Positions 10,162 through 21,823 of a stretch of DNA of 64,000 nt are shown one piece after another. Both the position numbers and the translations under genes were made by a program. The first letter of the stretch is position 1, and every line of letters starts with the position of its first letter. The notes below the pieces were generated by a model that saw only the letters and a program-made list of their open reading frames with translations, did not search any database and was not told where the DNA came from. Source of the stretch: Stachybotrys elegans (lineage: Eukaryota; Ascomycota; Sordariomycetes; Hypocreales; Stachybotryaceae); assembly GCA_020746835.1 (NCBI GenBank), contig JAGPNK010000002.1, positions 2,914,001 to 2,978,000 on the forward strand. Direction: 5' to 3'.

Positions 10162-13161
10162 TTATGCGCTGATAAGCTCCATCTTGACCCCTCGTTTGCC
10201 TGTGATATCGTCCTTCTCGTCATGGACTCTAACCTTGACCTTCTGGAAGAGCTCGACCTTGACATCCCTGCTTCCGGTCGTAACCAGCGTGTACGTGTCT
10301 GCGTCAAAGGTGGCCTCCGGCTCGGGCTCTGCGAGATCCCGCAGGCGGATGAGGCCCTCGATGCCGAACCGTGGCACCAGGACGACGAAGCCGTTGCTGA
10401 AGATCTTCATGACGAAGGCGTCCTCTTCGGCGACCTTGCCCTTGAGGGCCTGGCCAACGTAGTAGGCGATGCTGGCACGCCCGGCCATCTGGGCGTTGCG
10501 GTGGCGCACGTTGATATTCTTGCAAACAGCCTCGAGGCGTCCACGGCTGCGCACCGAAGGGTGCACGGCCTCGTAGCCGATGGCGGCAGCGAGCTGCCGG
10601 TGGGCAACGAGGTCGGCATATCGTCGAATAGGCGAGGTGAAGTGCGTGTAGATTTCCGAAGCGAGACCATAATGGCGGAACTCGGGGTAGGCTTGGGTAC
10701 CGGCACAGAAGTACTCGGCACTCATCATGCAGCGAGTAGCCATGATGCGCACAAGCGTGTTGAAGAAGGGCTCTTTGGGATCAACGCACTCATCCAGAGA
10801 GTCGGCGACAGCCTTGCTGGACTCGGAGCGGAGTTCAAGACCACGCTTGACGCGCAGCTGATTCGAGAGCTCGTCAAAGTTGGTTTTGGGAGGGGCAGCG
10901 TGGCGACGCAGGATTGCCGTCTGGGGGAAGGCTTCGTAGATCTTGGCAGCGACGCTGATGTTGGCGAAGAGCATGAACTCTTCGACGAGGGAGTTGGTGT
11001 CGAGGAGCTGCTTCGTCTTGACGTCAATAGGGTCCGACGTTTCCGACTCCATCTGCACCTTGACTTCGGGAGAAGACAGGCTGAGCGCGCCAGCGTCCAT
11101 GCGCTTCTGCTTCAACTTCTTGGATAGCATCAAGAGCATGCGTATGCCGTTGGTGAGGTCATCTTGCTGGGACTCGTCGTCGATTCTGAGCTGTGCTTGT
11201 TCGTAGCTGAAGGCCTCGCGTGACTTGATGACCGACTTGGTGAATCGAACATTGACGATATCGGCGTTGGAATCGAGCTCCCAGAGCACGGAAAAGGCAA
11301 AGCGTTCCACGTAAGGCTTCAGAGAGCATAGATCGGTACCCAGAAGCATGGGAAGCATGTCGATACGCTTGTCGACGAGATAGACAGTCGTGCCTCGAAT
11401 ACTGGCCTCTAGGTCCATGGCATTGGCAGGCTTGACAAAATGCGAGACATCAGCAATGTGAACACCAACTTCGTAATTGCCATTCGGCAGCTCGCGCGCG
11501 TGGAGTGCATCGTCGATGTCCTGGCAGCCTGGCGGATCTATGCTGCAAATAAGGAGTCCTCGCAAGTCCTCGCGGTCCCTCCAGCCTGGGTCATCCATGC
11601 TACTGGGAACTTTCCAGTCGTGGCCTTCCTTGGGAAGACAGTCGAGGACGGTTTTGGGGAACGGCCTGTACTGAACATCCCATTCGAGCAGGAGAGCCTC
11701 GGTTTCAGCAGCCTTGGTCTCAACCTCGCCGAGTGATCGGACAAAGTGGCCAACTGGATGTCTCGAGTCCCGATCCCATGCATCTATGGTGACGAGCAGT
11801 CGCTTACCCAGGAGTTCGGAGACCTGACGGGTGCGCAGGCGGATCTTGGGAATCTTCTTGTCCATGGGAATAACGAAGACGTTGTCCTGCTTCCTGCCCT
11901 GGCCAGAGGCCTTGCTGGCAGAAGAAGGGTCAATATGCCCAACATACTGCCGCCAGTTTCGCTTGATAGCTCCCACTACCCTGGCAGTTGGCTGAGGTTG
12001 CGCTTCTGACGAGCTCTTCTGGGTTCGCTTCACTTCTTCCTGAAGTGCGCGTCGTTCCTTAGCAGAGACAAGATCGGAGCCGTCTTCGGCGTCGGCGTTC
12101 TCATTTCGCGTAATAGTTTCTTCCTCCACAATCTTGGTAGAAGGAGCCTTCCATTGGTCCTGGGGCAGGACCTCGACGACCACAAGATCTCCGTCTATCG
12201 CTCGGTTGATGTTCTCACGGCCCAGGACTAACAGGGGTTTGGTGAAAGCCGGCACCTTGATGGAGCCTTCCAGGTAGTTGTACGGCGAGACGTTGAAAAT
12301 TCCTTGATGCATGACGCCAGCCTTGACGCCAGTCTGCATTCTGGAAAGGGTGAAGTACTCTGGATATAAGGGTTGTGTGGACCTCTTGAAGCTCTCCTGG
12401 TTCTGGGCCTCTGCAACCATGTCGAGGAGCTTGTCACCGTCCTGGAGACTGCCGACATACTCTGCAAGTGAGGACGCGTTAAGTCCTTGTTCCCTAGCCA
12501 AGCGAAGATTCTCGCGATCGTCGCTCAGCATGACAACAGCAGGAATATTCTTGGCCTTGGTTCGTGCGAGATGCTCTCCATACCACTGGGTGGCCAGACG
12601 CACAGCTCGGTCATTTCTGTCGTTGACGGTCTCCTCGGGGCTCCTATGGACGTATGTTTCTAGGCGGAAGTCGTTGAAGAAGACGTAAAACCTCTTGTCT
12701 TCACTCTTGGTCAAGCCCACCAGACGGTTGTAGAGGGGCAGAGAGCGATTGCGAACTTCCTCCAGGACAGTCTGCAGGACAATCACGTCATAGAACGCAG
12801 AGCTTTGCTCAAAGAGATCCATTGCGTTGAGCAATGCATTTGTATCCGGCAGCAGGTAATGCCCTTGGGGGAATGCTTTGGTTCCCGCAGGCTTGTCCGA
12901 GAGGACGAAAGGTTGTACTGCCCTGTTAGCATTTGAAACATTCCCACGCATGCCAACCATCTCACCTTGTTGCGAAGCATTTCTGGGAGCATTCTCCAGA
13001 CAGGCTCGACATAATCTGGAGGAGCAGGGAATGTCGGTTCTCAAATAGACTTCTCTTACGATCTTCTGAACCTTTCCACTCCTAGTGGATCGGACGTAGA
13101 CTTTGCTGGAGATGTTGGAGCCATGCGACCCAGTCTCTTGTGATCTCTTGAGGCTGGTCAT
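10162..13161 (-). CDS. DIS3: Exosome ribonuclease DIS3 / RRP44
   Basis: An open frame of 999 codons encodes the catalytic subunit of the RNA exosome. Seen: the CR3 zinc-binding cysteines 46, 51 and 54; the PIN endonuclease domain from about residue 100 with LPDTN (Asp106); cold-shock domains; the RNB exonuclease core with IDPPGCQDIDDALH and the downstream VGVHIADVSHFV; and a C-terminal S1 domain ending VKMELISA. A likely 48-nt in-frame intron lies at 12918-12965: GTGAGA donor, GCTAAC branch site and GGCAG acceptor on the minus strand. Removing it gives 983 residues and deletes a stretch that looks unlike the family. Convergent with NUG1 (230 nt). Confidence 0.96.
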   Translation of the reverse strand: MTSLKRSQETGSHGSNISSKVYVRSTRSGKVQKIVREVYLRTDIPCSSRLCRACLENAPRNASQQGEMVGMRGNVSNANRAVQPFVLSDKPAGTKAFPQGHYLLPDTNALLNAMDLFEQSSAFYDVIVLQTVLEEVRNRSLPLYNRLVGLTKSEDKRFYVFFNDFRLETYVHRSPEETVNDRNDRAVRLATQWYGEHLARTKAKNIPAVVMLSDDRENLRLAREQGLNASSLAEYVGSLQDGDKLLDMVAEAQNQESFKRSTQPLYPEYFTLSRMQTGVKAGVMHQGIFNVSPYNYLEGSIKVPAFTKPLLVLGRENINRAIDGDLVVVEVLPQDQWKAPSTKIVEEETITRNENADAEDGSDLVSAKERRALQEEVKRTQKSSSEAQPQPTARVVGAIKRNWRQYVGHIDPSSASKASGQGRKQDNVFVIPMDKKIPKIRLRTRQVSELLGKRLLVTIDAWDRDSRHPVGHFVRSLGEVETKAAETEALLLEWDVQYRPFPKTVLDCLPKEGHDWKVPSSMDDPGWRDREDLRGLLICSIDPPGCQDIDDALHARELPNGNYEVGVHIADVSHFVKPANAMDLEASIRGTTVYLVDKRIDMLPMLLGTDLCSLKPYVERFAFSVLWELDSNADIVNVRFTKSVIKSREAFSYEQAQLRIDDESQQDDLTNGIRMLLMLSKKLKQKRMDAGALSLSSPEVKVQMESETSDPIDVKTKQLLDTNSLVEEFMLFANISVAAKIYEAFPQTAILRRHAAPPKTNFDELSNQLRVKRGLELRSESSKAVADSLDECVDPKEPFFNTLVRIMATRCMMSAEYFCAGTQAYPEFRHYGLASEIYTHFTSPIRRYADLVAHRQLAAAIGYEAVHPSVRSRGRLEAVCKNINVRHRNAQMAGRASIAYYVGQALKGKVAEEDAFVMKIFSNGFVVLVPRFGIEGLIRLRDLAEPEPEATFDADTYTLVTTGSRDVKVELFQKVKVRVHDEKDDITGKRGVKMELISA

Positions 13162-13271
13162 GTTGGCGTTTGCTCAAGAAGCGCTCAAGTTTGATGGGCG
13201 ACGGTGGATATCAAAACCGTTGATGCAAGAAAGTTGTGAGCCTTTGCTTGGAGTCGTGGTGGCGCTCTATC

Positions 13272-13283
13272 CTTATCGATAAG
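13272..13283. promoter_or_regulatory. 12-bp palindrome CTTATCGATAAG upstream of DIS3
   Basis: A perfect palindrome made of two overlapping GATAAG sites, 111 nt before the DIS3 start codon. The identical 12-mer occurs 116 nt before RPF2 at 59449-59460. I saw no third copy in the window. Its role is inferred from position only. Confidence 0.5.
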
Positions 13284-16200
13284 TCAGAGCTTTGTTGAAT
13301 GACTAAGCAGTGGAAAGCAACTGCCCTCACCAGAAGCTACGACTACATACTCCTCCTTAGTACCTATCCATCTACTACTAACCTAATACTATTCCTTTGG
13401 GTTTCTTTTGGAGAACAAACGGCTCAAGGGCTGTCGGTATTTTGAATTGCTGCCTGGAATATCGCAGATACAGAGATGATCGCCATGTCTCAAACCAGGA
13501 CGAGGCCTGACATCGCCGGCCCGAACCTGAACACCTCCAAAGCACCACTAGGATGATACTCTACACCATCCAGGCCTCAACAACTTGCTGGCTCCTGTAA
13601 AACACCTCTAAGCATGGACTTGTATCAGAAAGGTATCCAGCGACGCCTAGATCAATTTCGCAGTCTGACCAATAACTGGTGTTGTAGATGACGCGCCGGA
13701 TCAAGCATTCCTGTCTCAACCGCCCAAGGACAGATACATTATTCCCGGACACTGCTCCGTGGAAATGTCTGCTATGCGGCCTTCCTTCGTCCCTTTCCTA
13801 GGCATAGTTGCTGCCACTCCATGCAACTCTGTAGGATGTATGACGTGCATGATCAGTTGACCGACGTGCCATGGAGCCCCTCAATCTCATAACCTGCATC
13901 AAGACCTCGAAAGGAGGATGCGCAGCAGTTGGAAGCTAAAAGTGGTCATGCCGGGAGGAGGTGCAGCCAGATGCGGGGACCGGTGAGGGACGACGACAAC
14001 GACAAGAACCAAGTGCGAATAGCATGTCGGTACTAATCCCACATCCTCGGATGGCCAGACAGCATTGATGAGATGATCCGCAGCAAGGTCAGGTTTTCTG
14101 GGGACACCCACAGAGGTCTCCCCATCACCTCTCGCCTCAAGACGCGTCTCAGAATCACAATCATGAATGGCTACGAATAGTTCCGGGTGTAAAAGAGTTG
14201 CAGTTCTATCAGCAGAATGCCAAGACGAACAGCAGCTAGGATCCGGGCTAAGAAAGCCAAAATATCAACCCAAGTTTGCCAGACAAGCCGGGACTACATA
14301 GCATGAGCCGAGTGACCTCCTCGTCGTCATCGTCCGTGGCGCATCCTTCCGGGCCTGAAGTCCGGCATTATGAATCACGGCTTGGAGTACAAACAAATCA
14401 CTTGCTTCCAACACGCCATGTCAAAGGCACCGGATATTGGTTAGCTCATCGCCAATACAACCAACAGCATACTCTCTTTGACCGGTCCAGAATGTTCCAA
14501 AGGCAGGGCGCATCGCGCGTTCCCTCCGGCCTGGCCCATGCCCGTCGAGGGATGAAGACACAACTGCAGCTCGGACATTTCTGCGTCCATTGCCTTGCAG
14601 CACAGCCGAAGCACACCTACATACGGACCAAGTACAAGCTCGGTTGGCTCGGAGAAAGACGGATGGATAGCTGGTACCACCAGGACTGTCATGACCGGCA
14701 GGATTTGACAGGACTTGACAGGACTGGCCTGGAGTCATGATTCTCAGCCAGAGTGGAGAGACTATGCGCATGCCCCATGATCCATACAAAACAGAGGCTG
14801 CCAATGGCTCCATATCATAATGCTCACTCTGTGGTTTGGCGCAGAAGGGTACGGATACCGACTGTGGCATCTCGCCGCCCTCCACTACGTCCATCATCTG
14901 CTGCGCCCCGCCGGCATATCGCCCTAGCCTGTTGGGTGTCGAGCCAAGCTTTTGTTCCGACACCCCTCCCCCCTCCTTCATCCTCTCTCCTCACTTCCTC
15001 TTCCTTTCTTCCTTTCCTGTCACATGGCGCGTCACGCCCTCAACGGTCCAAGCAGGGATCACGGCTCCCTGTCGACCGCAACTTTGAAGGACTGACTGTA
15101 CCCGCATACATAGTGAGACATATCGCCCTGGTTCCAAAGCAGCCTCTACGACTCCGACAGAAAGAATGCGCCAGTGTTGGGCTTATGGTTACATTCTGGG
15201 GGCCACAAGCTGGACCTTCCAGAGCCCCACCGTCTATGAAAAAAGTGGCTCTGGATGCATAGCGTGGACGGTGTGACTCTTGAGGGAGCCAACCAATGTC
15301 AGATGTTACCTGCCTACACCATTCACATGTTGAGGAATGGCAATGCGCTATTGCCAGAGCCGCACCTCAGGTGTGGCGCAACAAACGGCAGCTAGAAAAG
15401 AAGAGATGGCCGTCATCTCCCACAGGGTCAATGCAGTGCTCGACGCCCGAGGAGGGGCCCATGTTTGGTCTGGTTTCATCGGCATTCTGAGGTACGGACG
15501 ACCAGTCCATACAACGTGACTGCTGTAGCAGCATATTCGCCGCAAGCTGTGCTTGTTGTCCGCCACTATCAGATGGCCGAGTTGTTCGTACTTGCGGGGT
15601 CCAGGCTAACGCCGATACATCTCCTTCACACGGTTGGTGAATATCTGTGGCTGGCTTCATCTCCTACTTGATATGCAGCAAGATGATAATCGAGCATGGT
15701 GTGGTATGAAAACCCCGCATGACAAGGCTCACTCACCTGCATGATGATTGTAAAAATTGACAACTAGTGTGACGATTTGCTCGAGCTGCATGAAAAGAGA
15801 CCGGTGAGAAGCGAACATGTGCACATGGCAGGAAGCTTCCTATGGAACCAGGCTCAGGCTTCAGTTCCCCTGCAGTCGAGCCACCAGCGGATAACAAAGG
15901 ATTCCCGTGCAGTGTGGGTTGTGCGACGCGAAGGCCGAATACACTCTACAGCTACCCATGCCAAGGCATAAGCATCAGAGCAAGGGAGGCGGATGTATTC
16001 ACAATCTGACCTCATCCGAGATCACACAGCCGTCAGTTCCGCACAGAGCCGGAGAACCGGTACTGAAACCCACGTACGGCATGCTTGGGGGCCTGAAAAG
16101 CACTGCCGATGTGACTTGGTATCGTTCGCACGATACTCCTCAATAGAGATGGGGGTCTTGGCCGACTGGGCTCGGGAACACGCACATGGTGGTGAGCACC

Positions 16201-17382
16201 AACGCCAACAGCCAAGGAAAACAAAGACATTGGAGCTCAAGCCCAAAAGCCTCTTCTTCCCCGTGGAGAGGCACCGGCGGATGGCTGGACTGTCCTGCAG
16301 CTGGCGGATGTGTCAGGACTCTGGGATGATTGGCTGCACCAAGCCCACCCTAGTTGGAAACGGTAGGAGGGCCACGCCCGTTAGCTAGAGCCATCATCAC
16401 AAGGCGTGGGGTTGGCTGAGGAGGGATAACATGATTCGACGAAAACCAGCCCCGAAGCGGGCTTGAGATAACGGAGGCAAAGACGGCGCAAGTGGCGCAA
16501 GCCTACGCCGTAAGCAGATTCCAACCAAGTCCGTCGGTACCCGACCTCGTGGAGTGGCGATATCCAGTCCGAGGGGCGATGTGCGACCATGACTGGCAAG
16601 CTGGCAAGCTGGCTTCGTTGGATATATGGCCAAGTTGCAATATTGAGCACCACATATAGTTCCTCAAACCATGATCATCTCGGAGTTTTGTCTAGCACGC
16701 GTGGCTACCCAAGCTAAGCCAGCTGGTCAGGGATTCTGAGTCGCGTACCAATCTTGCTGGTAGGGGAGAGATTGCCAGTCAGGACGACGTTACAGCTATA
16801 CAGAGGTTGTAAATTGCGCATAGCGCCGGCAAAACCTTAGGGACCAGCAGAGTAAAGGCTGGGAGAAGTTGGGCTGGGGCGACAAGGGCCAAGTACCGGG
16901 GCCCGTCTCGATGGCGTCTTAACCCACCTGTCGGCGGCGGTAGAGGCGGTCATTGGCCACCAGGATCTGACCAATTTCCAGGCTCGAGTGCGCTCTGTCA
17001 TGGCGACATGGAAAAACGGGCCGCGCCTATCAATCGGTGGCCGGAGCTGATTACTGCCTATGGAGGCTACTCCGGATCAACAAGGAGGCTAGTAAGACAC
17101 ACGGCAGCGGCTTGGTGATGTCCTCGGTGCGAAGCCAACAGCGACGTTTAGCAAGCGAGTTCGAGGCACGGCAAGGGGAGCAAGATAGCAGCAAGTCGCC
17201 ACGAGGTATAGGCAGGTAGGCGAGGAATATTATGGGGAAGGGGAGCAAAAGGAGGAGGGGTACGTTCCTGCCTTGCATCACACCGGGCTGTCCTCTCTGC
17301 ACTTACCGCATGCACTTGGATGGAAGTGAGGAGAAAGCAGCAGCTAAGGCAAGGCAGGTATGGTTTGGCCTAGGCTAGGTAG

Positions 17383-17432
17383 TAGTTTGGTCTCGGCTAG
17401 TACATAGTTTGGTCTGGGTAGTTTGGTCTGGG
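17383..17432 (+). repeat. Three copies of TAGTTTGGTCTSGG
   Basis: Copies lie at 17383-17396, 17405-17418 and 17419-17432. The last two are directly adjacent and the first is offset by 22 nt. A degraded related stretch lies just before the first copy. Confidence 0.7.
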
Positions 17433-20365
17433 GTTGAATGCGATCGCTCCCGCCCCCCTCCCCCCCTCTCTTTCCCTTCCATGCGTGCGTGCGTGCGTCC
17501 CCTCCTCTTGGACTCCCACTCCCACTCCCACTCACTCCCCCCCCTTCCTTTCATCCCTCCATCCCCTCATGATCTAAGGATAGATTAAACAGACCAAACA
17601 ACAGGCCCGACAGATGCACGATGCATCCAGTAGGCGCATGCATGCAAGCTCAGTTCTCGGAACCTCGATCGCAGCCATGGAGGTCGCCACGCCGTGGGAT
17701 ACAGGCCAATCTGCCGGGAGCGCCTCGGTCGCAGCCAAGCACATGGAAAGCTCTACTGAGCATCGAGTTTTACCAGCAACACGAAAGCTGAATCTACCAA
17801 AAGGAGCAGTTCGTATCAGGCTTACAGGCTTATAACAACTTTTATTTAGTGACTCTGCCTAGCGCCCCTCCTTCGCAAGCGACACGAGTAAACAGCGGAC
17901 AGATCCCGTCCAAAGACCGCTATTACCCCTTCCACACTGGGATTCCATGATTGCCATGCATACTTCTACCGGAGACAGGACTAGGATAGCACACGCATGC
18001 TCGAAACCTCCATGTCTGCAGCCACCCTGCCCCCCCCCCTGTTGGCATGGGCAGCACGCTGATATGTGAATGTACATGCTACGTACATACGGTGGCACAG
18101 CGCAACGTGGATCTGAGCCCACCAGCAGGCATTAGATATACATCGTATGGACAGAACGTGCCCCTGTCTTGAATAGCTAATCTCGTCATCCAAGAACCAA
18201 TGCTCTTAACCTTATCAGAGGATACGAGTCAAGCGATGACGGGATCGGCAAACTGGCGCATCATGACTTGAGGTTCAAGAGAAAATTCCATACATTCCAG
18301 GCAAGTTTGGTCAGAAGCCGTCTCCAGTGCGTGCCTTGCATCAAAGCCTTGGAACTCCGGGCCCGACGGGGTTGCAGAGACGCCGAATACGCGTACCTGC
18401 CGAAATTAGGACTCCACGAGCCCGAGGACAAAGCTGATTTCAGCTTATTTTTTATTTATTTCATTGACATCTTGTTTCATACAGCGTGAGAGTTGTTCCG
18501 ATGAGATTTTCAGCTCTTATCTTGCAATACTTTGGAGAGAGCTTTCAGCGCATGAAGGAGGGACGGAAGAGGGAAGCGAAGCCCTCGGGTGATACAAAAG
18601 CTGACGTACATATTCAGTTCTGGGGCGTAAGATACCAGGATTCATTCATCCTTGATGGTATGTACTCGCTCAGCAATGAGATCAAGCTCAATTTGCGGGC
18701 ACTGGGCAAGCTTCTAACTGCGTAGCTTGGTATTGCTCTGCATCTTGAATCGCTATTACCTCTTGTCAAAGGCTGCACGGTGAATCGGTTCCGGCCTGGA
18801 CAAGTTGCGGAGACGGTGCCATGTCTGACAGAGGCAACGCAATACGGAGCTCGCCGCGCATGCCGCCACAGGCCTACAATGGTTGAAGCCACGGAGGCTC
18901 GGGAGTAACAACGGTGATTATTGGTCATGCTGTTTCCCTGTTGCTGCAGCCACTTGGAACCATGGGCGGCAAGGGTACCGTTCCAAGCAAGCCCATCGGA
19001 GGAATACCTACAGCAAGGCACGGTAGTTGAGGACAACAAAGCTCAGCCCGGAACATGTCGCATTTCACCAACATATTTCTGTGCTGTAGAGTATTCCGCC
19101 TCCGGACTCTAGATGTCTATTTTACTAGCTCCAGGCGGAAACGGTGCCGGAATCAGTCGAGCCACGAGGCCGCTTCCTGTCCCTGGAATAGCAAGATCGT
19201 GGCGGCTTGATGTCGTGGGGCGTCTTTGCCTGCCGGTGCATCAGACGGCTCCTTGCGCTAGAAGTAGATCCCCACAGAGCGCCTTCAGACTACCTGATCT
19301 CGACAAGCTGTGCGAGCGGGCGGCTTTTTGTCCGTCACCCATGCCGGCTAGGATTTCGGTCTACAGGATGGTGCTGTCTTATTCAAGTACCTCCCGACGC
19401 CAAATGGGCTGTAGCGTGTCGGCGACACGACAATAGACACATGTTTCAAATGTTCCAACCAGTTGTGGTTGGTCATGCCGATTCTCGTCTCCCAGCAACT
19501 TGCTGTACGGCCAGGCGGACCAAGCATGAGAGCGTGGTCCCGGCCCCGTCCAACGGCAGGCTGACATACGGATACAACGAACAAAGGCGCGCAAAACGAT
19601 AGCTCGGACGCATGACCCCGAAAGTAGGCTTGAATGCCGTAACGACATGGGTCACTTCAGCCTGTATGCAGTCTGGACACGTTGGTTTACCAAGTGGACG
19701 ACGCTGTCCGAAGCCAGCCTCAAGTCCAACTTTCAGCTTATTGATGTTTTGTGGTGAGAAGGCATCATTTCCAAAGGAGGAAGCGTGGCACACAGAACAA
19801 TCCTGGGACATGGTCAACTCTCGGGCTCCCACACGGGCTTTGACTCACTCCCTGGTCCAGCTACTTTTGGGCTGCATACCTGACATGGTGCAACCAACCC
19901 AAGCCTGGCTTTGCCCACACCCTCCCGGTCCGTTTCTTACCACCCCTTTCCTTTCTTTGCTTCTCCTGCATGTAATGAACAGGGTCCCCTCTCCTATTCC
20001 TTGCTCGGTTCAGCGTGGTTTGGACTCGACATGCGATGCGGGTTGCGATGTGAATATCTCTGGGTTCGCGCGTCTGGATAAGCTGTTGCCGGAGTATTCC
20101 GTGGGATGAGCAAGTTCCTTCACTTCTTTCCTTCCTGCTCTCTGTTTCTCGCCCCCTCCAGTCTTGGCTTCAGCTTGGATTCATCCACGAGCTGGCTGGC
20201 GTCGTGCTTGTCGTCACTGTTGAAAGTCGAACTGTGCTTGGCTCTCAGCCTTGACGAGGGCTGTTTACTGTTTTGCCAGCACCCACGGACTCAGCCTCGT
20301 TGGTGAATGAAATAAAAAAAAAGACAAACGGACGGTTCGTCATCGTTCCCCTACTTGTGCCTGCA

Positions 20366-20383
20366 CCCCCCCCCCCCCCCCCC
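20366..20383. repeat. Homopolymer C18
   Basis: Eighteen consecutive C on the + strand. Confidence 0.9.
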
Positions 20384-20464
20384 TCCCTTCCCTGGATGCG
20401 TGTTCTTGGGCGTCTCGACCCGGCCTTAGCAAGCTGCCCTCAACCCGCCCCAATCCACCTGCTG

Positions 20465-20486
20465 CCCCCCCCCCCCCCCCCCCCCC
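20465..20486. repeat. Homopolymer C22
   Basis: Twenty-two consecutive C on the + strand, 81 nt after the C18 tract. Length may vary or be uncertain in the assembly. Confidence 0.9.
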
Positions 20487-21204
20487 AGTTTCACTCCCTC
20501 CCAAATGCCCCTAGCCAGCGATCCATCGATCCCGTCCATCTGGGAGATGGTGAGTTTCCTCCACTAGGTGGGTGTGATGATGTGATGGTGGTGGCAGTGG
20601 CAGTGGTGGTGCACACCCAAAAGCTCCGCATATTCGAGGTGCTACCCGCATGCTGAGAACGGCCAGTACCAGTGGCACAGCGAGCGGAGGACGAGACGCG
20701 CAACAACAGACATGCTGATAGCATATGGCTTGTCTTATGCACTGGCGCGTGGGCTGCATTCATCCAGACAGACTTGGAACATTGTCACGTTTGGAAGCAA
20801 ACAAGCCTTGCGCCACCATGATTAGAGCAGGGGCCTACTGCTAGTGGTTCGGTTGGGCAGCATCGTCCTTCACGGTTCCCATCTCACATTGATGGGCTTT
20901 TTTGGCTGTTTTAGCTGATGGATGAGGGACCCTTTAAGTTGCTGGGGAAGCAAGGAGGGTAAGCATGATGCCTGAGAATAGGATGCCTCGGGAAGCCGCC
21001 ACCCACCATTGCATTGCATTGCATTGCCACCACCATTTCTGCCCAGCGGCGTCTTGCAGCGCCAGGTTGCCGTTGGAATCTAGGGGTCGCGCTGGTTGCG
21101 AGGAAGAACAAGCTTGAACTTGATGATGATCATGACTTGCACGGTCGTGTTCTGCCGAGTATGTAAACTGATGCTTGGACTGGCTAATGCCAAACCGACG
21201 ACGC

Positions 21205-21264
21205 CTGCATCTGCATCTGCATCTATCTGCACATGCACCCGCACCTGCACCTACACCTGCACAT
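21205..21264. repeat. GCATCT / GCACCT hexamer repeat
   Basis: About ten imperfect hexamers of the form GCAYCT and variants (GCACAT, ACACCT). The GCACCT unit is the reverse complement of the AGGTGC unit repeated at 32361-32390. Confidence 0.75.
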
Positions 21265-21800
21265 GAGCTCCCTTCCCTTTGTCCTGCCAGTCCCGGCCGA
21301 ACATGACCTTGCCTGTCTCTACCTGCCTTAGCGCAATCCACATATCCGTCCCCTGCTCCCAGCCCCTCACCCTCCTCCTTGCTTCCTTCCCTCCCTCCCT
21401 CCCTCCCTCACATCATCCACCCATCATCATCATCGCCAACGTCAACGTCAACGTCAACGACCGACGGGAGCAATATCATCATCCTTCCTCTCCGTGCTTT
21501 CGACCCCTAGTTGCCGCTTCTCGCCCCTTTCGACAGCGTCGCATCGCATGCAGCCTGCGCATCTCACCATCCGCCCATCCATTACTTTTCAAGTCCTCGT
21601 CATACCAAGCGCCTTGTCCACCCTGCCCTTGCGCTACCTGGCCTTCCATTCGACTGACTGAGTACGTGCTCTAGTCCGGAGTGGAGCTGTGGGCGTGTGC
21701 TTTTATCTGGCTTTTCCCCCTCTACATCGCTTCCTCTTTTCTTAGACGAGTACCTCTTAGCTCACAGAATCGCAGTCGCAGTAAGTATTGATCTGTAGGT

Positions 21801-21823
21801 ACATACATACATACATACATACA
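21801..21823. repeat. (ACAT)n microsatellite
   Basis: Almost six perfect copies of ACAT. A shorter copy of the same repeat occurs at 33529-33546. Confidence 0.85.

Larger units (their letters stand above)
13162..20340. other. Gene desert, left part
   Basis: About 7.2 kb upstream of DIS3 with no ORF longer than about 190 codons, none resembling a known family, and many stops in all frames. Composition is mixed and not AT-rich, so there is no obvious mark of repeat-induced point mutation or of a dead transposon. No tRNA- or 5S-like sequence was seen. The only clear structures are short tandem repeats, for example at 17383-17432 and a run of ACTCCC near 17510-17535. It may hold long regulatory DNA or a non-coding transcript. 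Nothing in the sequence proves either. Confidence 0.5.

Noticed and set aside
10222..11127. 301-codon ORF antisense to DIS3
   Set aside because: It lies wholly inside the DIS3 exonuclease and S1 coding region on the other strand and has no family resemblance.
12923..12965. 43-nt version of the DIS3 intron
   Set aside because: It shifts the reading frame and loses the conserved PFVLSDKP segment; the 48-nt version keeps both.
14421..14981. 186-codon minus-strand ORF in the first desert
   Set aside because: No domain, no splice context, and similar-sized frames overlap on the + strand; consistent with chance.
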